From: Acidobacteriota bacterium
GTDB taxonomy: Bacteria > Acidobacteriota > Thermoanaerobaculia > UBA5066 > Gp7-AA6
Length of the DNA stretch: 64,000 bases
Assembly (NCBI GenBank): GCA_027307335.1
Contig: DAHUXD010000034.1
Span: 49,177 to 113,176, forward strand
Direction: 5' to 3'
Both the position numbers and the translations under genes were made by a program. Numbering within the stretch: position 1 is the stretch's first letter; the number at the start of each line of letters is the position of its first letter. Shown here in pieces: positions 16,542 through 23,212 of this stretch. The notes under the pieces are model-generated. The model was given only the letters and a program-made list of their open reading frames with translations, had not been told where the DNA came from and made no database searches.

Positions 16542-16939
16542 TCTTCCTCGACACGTCCGCGATCTACGCGCTGGCCGACCGCGGGGACCTCAGGCACGAG
16601 ACCGCGCGGGAGCTCTTCGAGGCGGTGCTCGCGCGCGGCGAAACGCTGATCACGCACAACTACGTGCTCGTCGAATCGCTCGCCCTTCTGCAGCATCGGC
16701 TCGGTTCGGCGACGGCCGCCAGGTTCGCGGGGAGCGTCCCGGGTTTCGAGGTCGTCTGGGTGGATCCGCCGCTCCACTCGGAAGCGACTCGGCGGTGGAC
16801 CCGTTCGTCGAGAAGGCGCGTCAGCTTCGTGGACGAGGTCAGCTTCCTCGTCATGCGATCGCGGGGAGTCCAGGTCGCCTTTGCCTTCGATCGCGACTTC
16901 GAGGATCGCGGATTCCGGTTGCTGGCGCGCTCGACCTAG
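16538..16939 (+). CDS. VapC-like PIN-domain ribonuclease toxin
   Basis: A 133-residue PIN domain. The metal-binding acidic residues are all present: D5 (FLDTSAIYALAD), E46 (NYVLVESLALL), D99 (FVDEVSF) and D118 (AFDRDFEDRGF), so it should be an active Mg2+-dependent RNase. It starts with GTG overlapping the antitoxin stop (GTGA). Its own TAG shares CTAG with the stop of the convergent threonine synthase gene, so the pair is packed with no spare base. Confidence 0.85.
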   Translation: MIFLDTSAIYALADRGDLRHETARELFEAVLARGETLITHNYVLVESLALLQHRLGSATAARFAGSVPGFEVVWVDPPLHSEATRRWTRSSRRRVSFVDEVSFLVMRSRGVQVAFAFDRDFEDRGFRLLARST

Positions 16940-18081
16940 AGGTACTTGAAGCCGCTCCCGGTGTTGAACAACACGATCCGTTCGTCCTCGCCGAGCAGCC
17001 TCTGCGCCAGCAGATTCTTCGCCGCCGCCCAGACCGCGCCGCCCTCCGGCGCAACGAAGAGGCCCTCGTTCGCGCCGATCTCGTCGCAGGCGCGGCGCAT
17101 CTCGTCGTCGGTGACCGTCACCGCCGATCCGCCCGAGGCGCGCACGTCCTTCAGGATCAGGTAGTCCGCGAACGCCTTCGGCACGCGCAGGCCCGACGCG
17201 TAGGTGTGGGCGTTGGGGAACTTCTCCGAGACGTCCTTGCCCTCGGCGAAGGCCTTCGGGATCGGCGCGCAGCCCTCGGCCTGGATCGCGAACATGCGGG
17301 GCCGCTTCGCGTCAATCCAGCCGAGCTCCTCCATCTCGTCGAACGCCTTCCACATGCCGATCAGGCCGGTGCCGCCGCCCGTGGGATAGAGGACCGCATC
17401 GGGCAGCGTCCAGCCGAGGTCCTCCGCGAGCTCGTAGCCCATCGTCTTCTTGCCCTCGACGCGGAACGGCTCCTTGAGCGTCGAGACGTCGTGCCAGCCC
17501 TCCTTCGCCGCGTTTGCGGCGACCATCCGTCCGCAGTCGTCGATGAGGCCGTCGACGAGCGTGACCTTCGCGCCGTAGCGCTCGCACTCGACGCGGAAGA
17601 CCGGCGGCGTGTCGGCCGGCATGAAGACGTGGCACTCCATGCCGGCCTTCGCCGCGTAGGCCGCCGCGGCGCCGCCGGCGTTGCCCGCCGTCGGCAGCGC
17701 GATCTTCGAATGGCCGAGCTCCTTCGCCTTCGACACGGCGGCCGAGAGGCCGCGCGCCTTGAACGAGCCCGTCGGATTGCCGGACTCGTCCTTGATCCAC
17801 AGGTCGCGGAATCCGAACCGCGCGCCCAGACGGTCCGCGCGCAGGAGCGGCGTGCCGCCCTCGCCGAGTGTGACCACGTTCTCCTTCTCCTCGACGGGCA
17901 TCAGCTCGTGCCAGCGCCAGATCGTGCGCGCGCGGCCCGCGACGGCATCGCGATCGAGCGCGTGCAGGTGATAACGCGGGAAGAGCGCGCCGCCGCACTG
18001 CGCGCACACGTTCATTTTCCGGTCGCGCTCGTACGTCGCGCCGCAGCGCGTGCAGACGAGATGCGCGAAGCGCGAGAACAT
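16936..18081 (-). CDS. thrC: Threonine synthase
   Basis: A 381-residue, PLP-dependent, type II fold enzyme. Residues 10-29 hold a CxxC...CxxC zinc ribbon (LVCTRCGATY, NVCAQCGG) that is typical of archaeal-type and many bacterial threonine synthases. The PLP lysine lies in NPTGSFKARG, and the phosphate loop is TAGNAGGAAAAY. It converts O-phosphohomoserine to threonine and phosphate. I start at ATG 18081, directly before the zinc ribbon; the 80 upstream in-frame codons look non-coding. Cysteate synthase and related enzymes share the fold, but the zinc ribbon and length favour ThrC. Confidence 0.85.
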   Translation of the reverse strand: MFSRFAHLVCTRCGATYERDRKMNVCAQCGGALFPRYHLHALDRDAVAGRARTIWRWHELMPVEEKENVVTLGEGGTPLLRADRLGARFGFRDLWIKDESGNPTGSFKARGLSAAVSKAKELGHSKIALPTAGNAGGAAAAYAAKAGMECHVFMPADTPPVFRVECERYGAKVTLVDGLIDDCGRMVAANAAKEGWHDVSTLKEPFRVEGKKTMGYELAEDLGWTLPDAVLYPTGGGTGLIGMWKAFDEMEELGWIDAKRPRMFAIQAEGCAPIPKAFAEGKDVSEKFPNAHTYASGLRVPKAFADYLILKDVRASGGSAVTVTDDEMRRACDEIGANEGLFVAPEGGAVWAAAKNLLAQRLLGEDERIVLFNTGSGFKYL

Positions 18082-18196
18082 GCGGCGAAGCTTATCTTCG
18101 GAGACGGCGAAGCGCGGGAAGGAGGCGCGCGGCGCGCGCGTGCGGACTCTCGAGGCGGGTTGAAAGGATAGCACCTTTCTGGCGTGGGAAAGATCC

Positions 18197-18224
18197 TTGA
18201 TTATCCCGTGGGGAGAGCGATAAT
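18197..18224 (+). promoter_or_regulatory. Promoter TTGATT-N16-GATAAT
   Basis: The -35 box TTGATT (18197-18202) and -10 box GATAAT (18219-18224) are separated by 16 bases. The -10 ends 10 bases before the ATG at 18235, so the transcript would be nearly leaderless. Confidence 0.55.
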
Positions 18225-18234
18225 CGCCGCGGAC

Positions 18235-18588
18235 ATGGAACTCTCCGATCATCTCCGCGCGATGCTCAAGGAGCTCGGCCAGGCGATCAACGAATCGATC
18301 TCGGGCTCCGGCCGAGTCCACGACTCGATCCAGAAGATCCGCGACGAAGGCTACAACCTCTACATGGTCCTCGACGCGAAGGTCGGCGTGAACAAGCGCG
18401 AGAGCAAGAGCCGCTCGCGCCGCGCCACGCTTGCCGCCGTCGAGACCGACGAGGGCGCGGGGGAGACCGAGCGCGCCGCGTTCCGGATCAACCTCAAGGA
18501 CCTGCGCTTCCTGAAGTCGCTCGGCATCGATCCCACCCGCAAGGTCCGCAACCGCAAGGCCCCGGCCGCGCGGAAGCCCTCGAAGTAG
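18235..18588 (+). CDS. Small conserved-looking hypothetical protein, charged
   Basis: A 117-residue soluble protein that I do not recognise. Residues 1-45 are helical (MELSDHLRAMLKELGQAINE, then SIQKIRDEGYNLYMVLDAKV). The middle is a basic, low-complexity stretch (NKRESKSRSRRATL). The end is a short folded segment (FRINLKDLRFLKSLGID) followed by a basic tail (RKVRNRKAPAARKPSK). The tail could bind nucleic acid or a membrane surface. There is no signal peptide. A clear promoter lies 10 bases upstream, and a hairpin follows the stop before rlmN. Confidence 0.7.
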   Translation: MELSDHLRAMLKELGQAINESISGSGRVHDSIQKIRDEGYNLYMVLDAKVGVNKRESKSRSRRATLAAVETDEGAGETERAAFRINLKDLRFLKSLGIDPTRKVRNRKAPAARKPSK

Positions 18589-18589
18589 A

Positions 18590-18609
18590 CGCGGCGTTCT
18601 CTCGCCGCG
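18590..18609 (+). terminator. GC-rich hairpin after the hypothetical gene
   Basis: A perfect 7-bp stem CGCGGCG/CGCCGCG with loop TTCTCT begins 2 bases after the stop codon. No T tract follows. An almost identical hairpin lies at 60349-60367 after the histidine kinase gene. Confidence 0.4.
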
Positions 18610-18612
18610 GAT

Positions 18613-18618
18613 TACACT
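18613..18618 (+). promoter_or_regulatory. -10 box (TACACT) of rlmN
   Basis: TACACT lies 8 bases before the rlmN ATG with no ribosome site. It fits the leaderless pattern. Confidence 0.4.
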
Positions 18619-18626
18619 CGCCCGTC

Positions 18627-19781
18627 ATGGGCGAGCGCGACCCCTTCGGACTCACTCCCTCGGCATGGGAGGCGTTCGCCGTCGAGGCGGGTTTGCCGCG
18701 CTACCGCGGGCGGCAGCTCTTCGACGCGATTCACCGGCGCGGCGTCACCGACTACGCCGCGATGAAGGAGCTGCCCGCCGCGCTGCGGGAGCGGCTCGCC
18801 GCCGAGATGCCGCTGCGGCTGCCGGAGGTGGTCCGCCGAGACGCGTCGGCCGACGGGAGCGTCAAGTTCGGGCTGCGTCTCGTCGACGGGGCGTTGATCG
18901 AGGCCGTGTTCATGCCAGGCGACGAGACGCGCTCGGCGGCCAACGAGTTCGAGGATGCGCGGGCCGCGTCCCACTCGAGGTCCGAAATCCGAAGTTCCCA
19001 ATCGGGGTCGGGAGCGACCGTGCCGCGATTCACCATCTGCCTCTCCTCCCAGACCGGCTGCGCCGTCGACTGCGCCTTCTGCGTCACCGGTCGGCTGGGC
19101 GGCGGACGGAACCTCACGGCCGGCGAGATCCTCGCCCAGCTCCGCGCGGTCCTCGTCGAGACCCGCCACGGCCTCGACGGCATGCGCGTCGTCTTCATGG
19201 GCATGGGAGAGCCGTTCCTGAATCCCGAGGGCGTGATCCCCGCGCTCGAGATTCTGTTCGAGCTGGTCTCGCCGCGGCGCGTCACCGTCTCGACGTCCGG
19301 CATCACGCCCGCCGTCGCGACGTTCGCGGCGCTGCCGCAGCGGCCCAACCTCGCGGTTTCGCTGAACGCCGCCGATCCCGCGACCCGCGAGAGGCTGATG
19401 CCGATCACGAAGACCTATCCGCTCGACGGGCTCCTCGCCGCGATGCGTGCCTGGCCGCTCGAGCCGCGCCGGCGGATCCTCGTCGAGTACGTCCTGATCG
19501 CCGGCGTCAACGACCGCGAGGAGGACGCGCGCCGGCTCGTCCGACTCCTCCGCGGCCTCGAGGTCAAGGTCAACGTGATTCCGCTGAACGAGGACCCGAC
19601 GTACCTGCCGGAGTGGAAGCGCCCGGCCGAGGACGTCATCGACCGCTTCGTCGCCCGCCTCGCCGAGGCGCACGTCACGGTCACGGTGCGCCGAAGCAAG
19701 GGCCCGGACGCCTCGGCGGCGTGCGGGCAGCTGAAGGGGAGAACCGTCGACCCGAGGAAGCGGACTCAGACCGGCAGGTAG
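18627..19781 (+). CDS. rlmN: Dual-specificity RNA methyltransferase RlmN
   Basis: A 384-residue radical SAM enzyme that methylates C2 of A2503 in 23S rRNA and A37 in tRNAs. The cluster motif is C145-AVD-C-AF-C152 (SSQTGCAVDCAFC). The methyl-carrying cysteine pair is completed by the C-terminal SAACGQL. Family segments RGRQLFDAIHRRG, VFMGMGEPFLN and VEYVLIAGVND are all present. An extra stretch of about 30 residues (101-133, serine-rich) sits just before the TICLSSQTGC motif, where most RlmN proteins have only a few residues. The 3' end overlaps the convergent hydrolase gene by 16 bases. Confidence 0.93.
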   Translation: MGERDPFGLTPSAWEAFAVEAGLPRYRGRQLFDAIHRRGVTDYAAMKELPAALRERLAAEMPLRLPEVVRRDASADGSVKFGLRLVDGALIEAVFMPGDETRSAANEFEDARAASHSRSEIRSSQSGSGATVPRFTICLSSQTGCAVDCAFCVTGRLGGGRNLTAGEILAQLRAVLVETRHGLDGMRVVFMGMGEPFLNPEGVIPALEILFELVSPRRVTVSTSGITPAVATFAALPQRPNLAVSLNAADPATRERLMPITKTYPLDGLLAAMRAWPLEPRRRILVEYVLIAGVNDREEDARRLVRLLRGLEVKVNVIPLNEDPTYLPEWKRPAEDVIDRFVARLAEAHVTVTVRRSKGPDASAACGQLKGRTVDPRKRTQTGR

Positions 19782-20749
19782 GTCCCGAAGAACTCCTGCC
19801 ACTTCTTCGCATAGGCGATCTTCGCCGCGGCGGCGGGCTCATCCGGGTGGTGGCAGTGGCCGGCGCCGGCGACGTTCCAGATCGCGCTGCGCGGCGGCAG
19901 GACCGCGGCGAGCTCGTGGTTGAAGCGGGGCGGCACCATGCGGTCCTCGTCCCCGTGGACGAGCAGGACGGCCGCGGTCACGCGGGTGGCCGAGCGGATC
20001 GGATCGACGGCGTCGAGCCCGCCGGCCTCTCCGGGCGGCACGCCGAGCGCCGCGCGGATCTCCGTCAACGCGCGGGCGATCGCCCAGTGGGCGGTCAGGC
20101 CGAGAAGCCAGCGCGGCAGGCGGGTGGCGCGCGAGAGGTAGTGCCGCGCCATCTCGCGCGGCCGCGCGAACGGCGACTCGAGCCAGATCGCGCGAACTCC
20201 GGACCGGTTCGCCGCGAACTCGAGCGCGACCGACGATCCCGCCGAGCAGGAGTGAATGCCGAGCCGCTCGGGGTCGATCCCGAAGCCGTCTCGCGCGGCG
20301 GCCACCGTCAGCGCGAGGTCCTCCTTCTCGAGGAAGCCGAGCGTGAAGAACGTGCCGCCGCTGCGGCCGTGGCCGCGCAGGTCGGGGATGAGGACGTTGT
20401 ACCCGAGGCGCAGCGCGCGCAGCGCGTCGGACTCCCACTCGCTCGCGTCGCCGCCCTTGCCGTGGAGGAAGAGGATCGTCGGCCGCGTCTCGGGCTCTCC
20501 CGGCGAGGCGAACGTCGCCGCGAGCTCGACCGGCAGGCGCGCGCTGCCGCGATGTTTCACGTTCGCGACGACGGAGGCGCTCGACTCGAGCGCGGCGAGC
20601 AGGTCCTCGTGCCGCGCCGGGGCCGGGCCGAACCCGGTGGGCGAGGTGAGGCGCCGCGCGATGACGCGCGCGAGGAGGTACGACCCGCCGACGTAGGCCG
20701 CGGCGGCCGCGCCGCCCACGGCGGCGGTCCGGCGGGCGAGCCTGTTCAT
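19766..20749 (-). CDS. Alpha/beta hydrolase, membrane-anchored
   Basis: A 327-residue alpha/beta-hydrolase fold protein. An N-terminal hydrophobic helix (AAVGGAAAAAYVGGSYLLA) probably anchors it. The oxyanion segment LFLHGKGGDASEW is followed by the nucleophile elbow HSCSAGSS (S-x-S-x-G), an aspartate in HGDEDRMVP and the catalytic histidine in GAGHCHHPD, so a full triad is likely. Serine aminopeptidase/acyl-hydrolase families look like this; the substrate is unknown. It overlaps the end of rlmN on the opposite strand and lies 12 bases downstream of the ferredoxin gene, likely in one transcript. Confidence 0.85.
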   Translation of the reverse strand: MNRLARRTAAVGGAAAAAYVGGSYLLARVIARRLTSPTGFGPAPARHEDLLAALESSASVVANVKHRGSARLPVELAATFASPGEPETRPTILFLHGKGGDASEWESDALRALRLGYNVLIPDLRGHGRSGGTFFTLGFLEKEDLALTVAAARDGFGIDPERLGIHSCSAGSSVALEFAANRSGVRAIWLESPFARPREMARHYLSRATRLPRWLLGLTAHWAIARALTEIRAALGVPPGEAGGLDAVDPIRSATRVTAAVLLVHGDEDRMVPPRFNHELAAVLPPRSAIWNVAGAGHCHHPDEPAAAAKIAYAKKWQEFFGTYLPV

Positions 20750-20761
20750 TTTGCGACCGGG

Positions 20762-21145
20762 CTACTCGATGCCCGCGGCCTCGCGCGCGGTCCGGCCGGC
20801 CTTGCCGAGGACGCCCACGACCTCGACCGGTCCGCGGACGTAGGACTGGCAGGCGAGGCGCACGCCGCGCCCCTTCCACCGCCGCCGCACGAGCGCGAGC
20901 GGCTTCGCGAACCACAGCGCGAGCGAGAAGTTCTCGGTCTTCGTCGGCGCGGAGAGGTTCTCGCCGCCGGAGACCGGGACGACGGCGCACGTGGCGCAGA
21001 GACCCTCGCCCCCGCACCACTTCCAGAGGCGGGCGTTCGCGTCGAGCGCGGCGTCCCAGAGGCGGTATCCCTCCCAGACGTCGATTTCTCTTCCGTTGAT
21101 CACGCAGCGCACGCGGCGCCGTTCCGTCTTCGGATTCGCGGCCAT
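20762..21145 (-). CDS. [2Fe-2S] ferredoxin
   Basis: A 127-residue ferredoxin domain with cluster ligands C44-x5-C50-x2-C53 and C99 (WCGGEGLCATCAVV, RLACQS). The spacing is that of the adrenodoxin-like subclass more than plant ferredoxins. It is likely a soluble one-electron carrier; the partner is not evident. The segment after the third cysteine is longer than usual and basic (LVRRRWKGRG). A perfect TATAAT stands 8 bases before the ATG, implying a leaderless message shared with the downstream hydrolase. Confidence 0.85.
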   Translation of the reverse strand: MAANPKTERRRVRCVINGREIDVWEGYRLWDAALDANARLWKWCGGEGLCATCAVVPVSGGENLSAPTKTENFSLALWFAKPLALVRRRWKGRGVRLACQSYVRGPVEVVGVLGKAGRTAREAAGIE

Positions 21146-21153
21146 CGCGCGGG

Positions 21154-21159
21154 ATTATA
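21154..21159 (-). promoter_or_regulatory. -10 box (TATAAT) of the ferredoxin gene
   Basis: A consensus TATAAT on the minus strand lies 8 bases before the ATG at 21145. There is no ribosome-binding site in between. Confidence 0.55.
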
Positions 21160-21177
21160 CGGTCAGCGCGCGGATCG

Positions 21178-21621
21178 TCACGGACACGACGGGTCGTCCG
21201 GCGGATCGGCGGCGCCGGCCTTCCGCCAGGCTGCGGCGTCGAAGACGAGGTGCACGCCGCCGACCGCGCCGCCGGGCGCAACGGGCACGGCCGTCATCGC
21301 GGGATCGTCGGGGGCCGGCGTCATGACCGCGACGCCTTTCCAGGAGAGGAGGAAGGCGTAGGCGGCGGGCGCGGCGACGTGCAGTCGGAAGCGTCCGTCG
21401 CAGTCCGTCGTCGCGGCCGGCCACCAGGGGATGTCCTCGCCGCGGGGGACGCCGCGGACGCCGACGCCGGCGACGGGCTTGCCGTCCGGGTCCGTCACGC
21501 GGCCCTCGATGGCCGCCGGCGGATTCTGCGCGATGCGCTTCGCCGCGGCGGTCGGCTTCGGCGGCGCCGCGCAGGCGGCGAGCGCGAACGAGGCCACGAT
21601 GATCGCGACACCGTTCCTCAC
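21178..21621 (-). CDS. Lipoprotein with carboxypeptidase-regulatory-like domain
   Basis: A 147-residue protein. Its lipobox is SFALAAC at residues 11-17. After a short linker, residues 37-120 form a CarboxypepD-regulatory-like beta-sandwich (IEGRVTDPDGKPVAGVGVRG, then TDCDGRFRLHVAAPAAYAFL), common in extracellular proteins. There is no enzymatic motif. It is divergent from osmC, with only 25 bases between the two start codons, so the promoters must overlap. Confidence 0.8.
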   Translation of the reverse strand: MRNGVAIIVASFALAACAAPPKPTAAAKRIAQNPPAAIEGRVTDPDGKPVAGVGVRGVPRGEDIPWWPAATTDCDGRFRLHVAAPAAYAFLLSWKGVAVMTPAPDDPAMTAVPVAPGGAVGGVHLVFDAAAWRKAGAADPPDDPSCP

Positions 21622-21646
21622 CGAATCACTATGTCATCATCGCTGC

Positions 21647-22105
21647 ATGCCCGATCAAGAAGAGGTCCATCACTTCCAGGTCGACGCGGTCTGGTCCGGC
21701 GGCGCCGAGGGATCGGGCCAGGTCCAGCCGGCGACGGGCGGCGCGAAGCCGATCGCGATCGCGGGCGCGACCGTGCTCGGCGGCTGCGGCGGCCGCGCGA
21801 ACCCGGAGGAGCTGCTCCTGTCGGCGCTCGCGGCGTGCTTCCTCAACACGTGGGCGATCTTCCTGAAGAAACTGCAGATCGCCTACGAAGACCCCGCCGT
21901 GCGCGCGTCGGCGGAGGTGGGGAAGGACCCCGCGGGCGGCTTCCACCTGCAGGGGGCGAAGGTCACCGCCCGCGTGCCGGCGGCGCTCCTCCAGGCCCAG
22001 CGTGCGCAGGTCGAGAAGACGCTCTCGCTCACCGAGAAGTACTGCATCATCTCGAAGGCGGTGCGCGCGGGGATGCCGCTCGAGGTCGTGATCGAGGAGG
22101 CCTGA
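21647..22105 (+). CDS. OsmC/Ohr family peroxide-defence protein
   Basis: A 152-residue protein that starts at ATG 21647 (MPDQEEVHHFQV). The two family cysteines are present, in SALAACFLNTW and EKYCIISKAV; they form the catalytic thiol pair that reduces organic hydroperoxides. NPEELLLSALAAC and VEKTLSLTEKYC are family-typical segments. It is cytoplasmic, with no signal peptide. Subfamily (OsmC, Ohr or YhfA-like) cannot be fixed by eye. It is followed after 30 bases by the cysteine-rich secreted protein. Confidence 0.85.
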   Translation: MPDQEEVHHFQVDAVWSGGAEGSGQVQPATGGAKPIAIAGATVLGGCGGRANPEELLLSALAACFLNTWAIFLKKLQIAYEDPAVRASAEVGKDPAGGFHLQGAKVTARVPAALLQAQRAQVEKTLSLTEKYCIISKAVRAGMPLEVVIEEA

Positions 22106-22135
22106 GGGAGGCCTCGGTACCACGGGAGGTCGGAG

Positions 22136-22660
22136 ATGGGACGAAACCGCCTCGCTCGATGGCTCGCCGCGGCGCTTCTCTTGCTTCCGACCGCCCGCCT
22201 GGTCGAGTCCGCGCCGAACGACCCGGAGGCGGCGGATTGCTCGTTCCGTCATCCCCAGCTGCCCGGGCTGTGTCGAGTGACCGTCGCCGTCGCGCGACAT
22301 TCGACGCCGCAGCACGCATGCGATTCCGTCCTTCGCTGCATCAACGCCACCGTGTGCGGCGAAGCTCAGAGCTACTGCCCGAATCCCGGCGTGGCCAAGA
22401 ACTGGAAACTGGCGTCGGCCACGGCCGCCCAACCGCGAGCGGACTGCGCTTTCAGCAACGGGGGATACAACGGCTGGTGCCGGCTCAGCGTCCCGCTGCC
22501 GAGTGGGGCGGCGCCTCGGCAGGCCTGCGAGGCCGTGGTGCCGTGCCTGAACGGCGCCTCCTGCGAGGGGTTCGTCAACTATTGCCAGGCCGACATCGTC
22601 TCGGGGTGGAAGGTGGCGGAGGCGAAGCCGGCGGCGGTCCAGGCGGCGCCGAAGCACTGA
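22136..22660 (+). CDS. Secreted two-repeat, 12-cysteine protein of unknown family
   Basis: A 174-residue protein with a signal peptide (LARWLAAALLLLPTARLVES). The mature part is two tandem repeats of about 60 residues. Each reads DC-x-F ... G-x-CR-[VL]-[TS]-V ... AC-[DE]-[SA]-V-x-x-C-[IL]-N-[AG]-x-x-C-x(5-6)-YC ... W-K-[LV]-A, with six cysteines per repeat at matching positions. All 12 are probably disulfide-bonded after export. I know no named domain with this pattern. An alanine/proline tail follows. It is convergent with the Smr gene, with a GC-rich palindrome between. Confidence 0.75.
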   Translation: MGRNRLARWLAAALLLLPTARLVESAPNDPEAADCSFRHPQLPGLCRVTVAVARHSTPQHACDSVLRCINATVCGEAQSYCPNPGVAKNWKLASATAAQPRADCAFSNGGYNGWCRLSVPLPSGAAPRQACEAVVPCLNGASCEGFVNYCQADIVSGWKVAEAKPAAVQAAPKH

Positions 22661-22670
22661 GGGCTGAGAT

Positions 22671-22695
22671 GGGCGGGGGCAAGCCCCGCCCCTAC
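22671..22695. repeat. GC-rich palindromic repeat (type B), partial copy
   Basis: GGGCGGGGGCAAGCCCCGCC followed by CCTAC forms an 8-bp stem-loop between two convergent genes and could act as a bidirectional terminator. It matches 24 of 25 bases of the right arm of the repeat at 51520-51588. Read on the minus strand it supplies the TAG stop of the Smr gene. Confidence 0.55.
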
Positions 22696-22958
22696 GTGCC
22701 CGGAATCAGGACCACGACCGTCGCGCCGCTCCCGCCGCGCTCGGGCGGCGCGTCGAAGAAGTCGGCGACGTCGTCCCGTTTCGCCAGAAGGCGCCGGACC
22801 TCGGCGCGGCGGACCCCGATGCCCTTGCCGTGGATCAGGCGCACCTCGCGGTAGCCGGCCTCGCGCGCCAGAAGCAGGTATTCCTCGACGGCAGAGACGA
22901 CGTCCTCGGGAAGGAAAGAGTGGAGGTCGAAGGAGTCCTCGAGGGGAACGCGTCTCAG
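22692..22958 (-). CDS. Smr-domain protein (MutS2 C-terminal-like nuclease family)
   Basis: About 88 residues forming a complete Smr domain. The family motifs FDLHSF (DLH) and LIHGKGIG (HGKG) are both present, and VVVLIPGT closes the sheet. Stand-alone Smr proteins are nicking or RNA endonucleases; the substrate here is unknown. No ATG, GTG or TTG occurs close upstream in frame. The best start is a CTG at 22958 that overlaps the TGA of the zinc-ribbon gene (CTGA), in line with the 4-base overlaps elsewhere in this operon. A longer start inside the preceding gene is possible but its residues look non-coding. Confidence 0.7.
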   Translation of the reverse strand: MRRVPLEDSFDLHSFLPEDVVSAVEEYLLLAREAGYREVRLIHGKGIGVRRAEVRRLLAKRDDVADFFDAPPERGGSGATVVVLIPGT

Positions 22959-23212
22959 GCGGGCGGCCTCTCCGTCGTCGCGCGCGTGACGCGCGCGGGC
23001 TCGACCGGCAGCATCTCGCCGCAGACGCAGGCCGCGCGGAAGCTGCCGTCCGCGGCCACCTCGCCCTTCGACGTTTCGAGCTTCCGGCCGTCGTTGATCG
23101 CGCGGTCCCGGGACCAGCGCCGCAGGGATCCCGACGGCCCGCCGGCCGTCTCGTCGAACTGGATCGTCACTTCGCAGCTGCATTTCGGGCATACGGTCCA
23201 GAGGTAGTTCAC
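22955..23212 (-). CDS. Small zinc-ribbon protein
   Basis: An 85-residue protein. A CxxCxC motif near the N-terminus (TVCPKCSCEVTI) and a CxC near residue 68 (AACVCGEML) give enough cysteines for one zinc site. It starts with GTG overlapping the stop of the GGDEF gene (GTGA). The family is not recognised. Its position between a diguanylate cyclase and an Smr protein, with overlaps on both sides, indicates obligate co-translation. Confidence 0.7.
   Translation of the reverse strand: MNYLWTVCPKCSCEVTIQFDETAGGPSGSLRRWSRDRAINDGRKLETSKGEVAADGSFRAACVCGEMLPVEPARVTRATTERPPA

Noticed and set aside
22692..23192. 166-residue version of the Smr protein
   Set aside because: Its N-terminal half is the zinc-ribbon and GGDEF-end DNA in another frame; only the last ~88 residues form the Smr domain.
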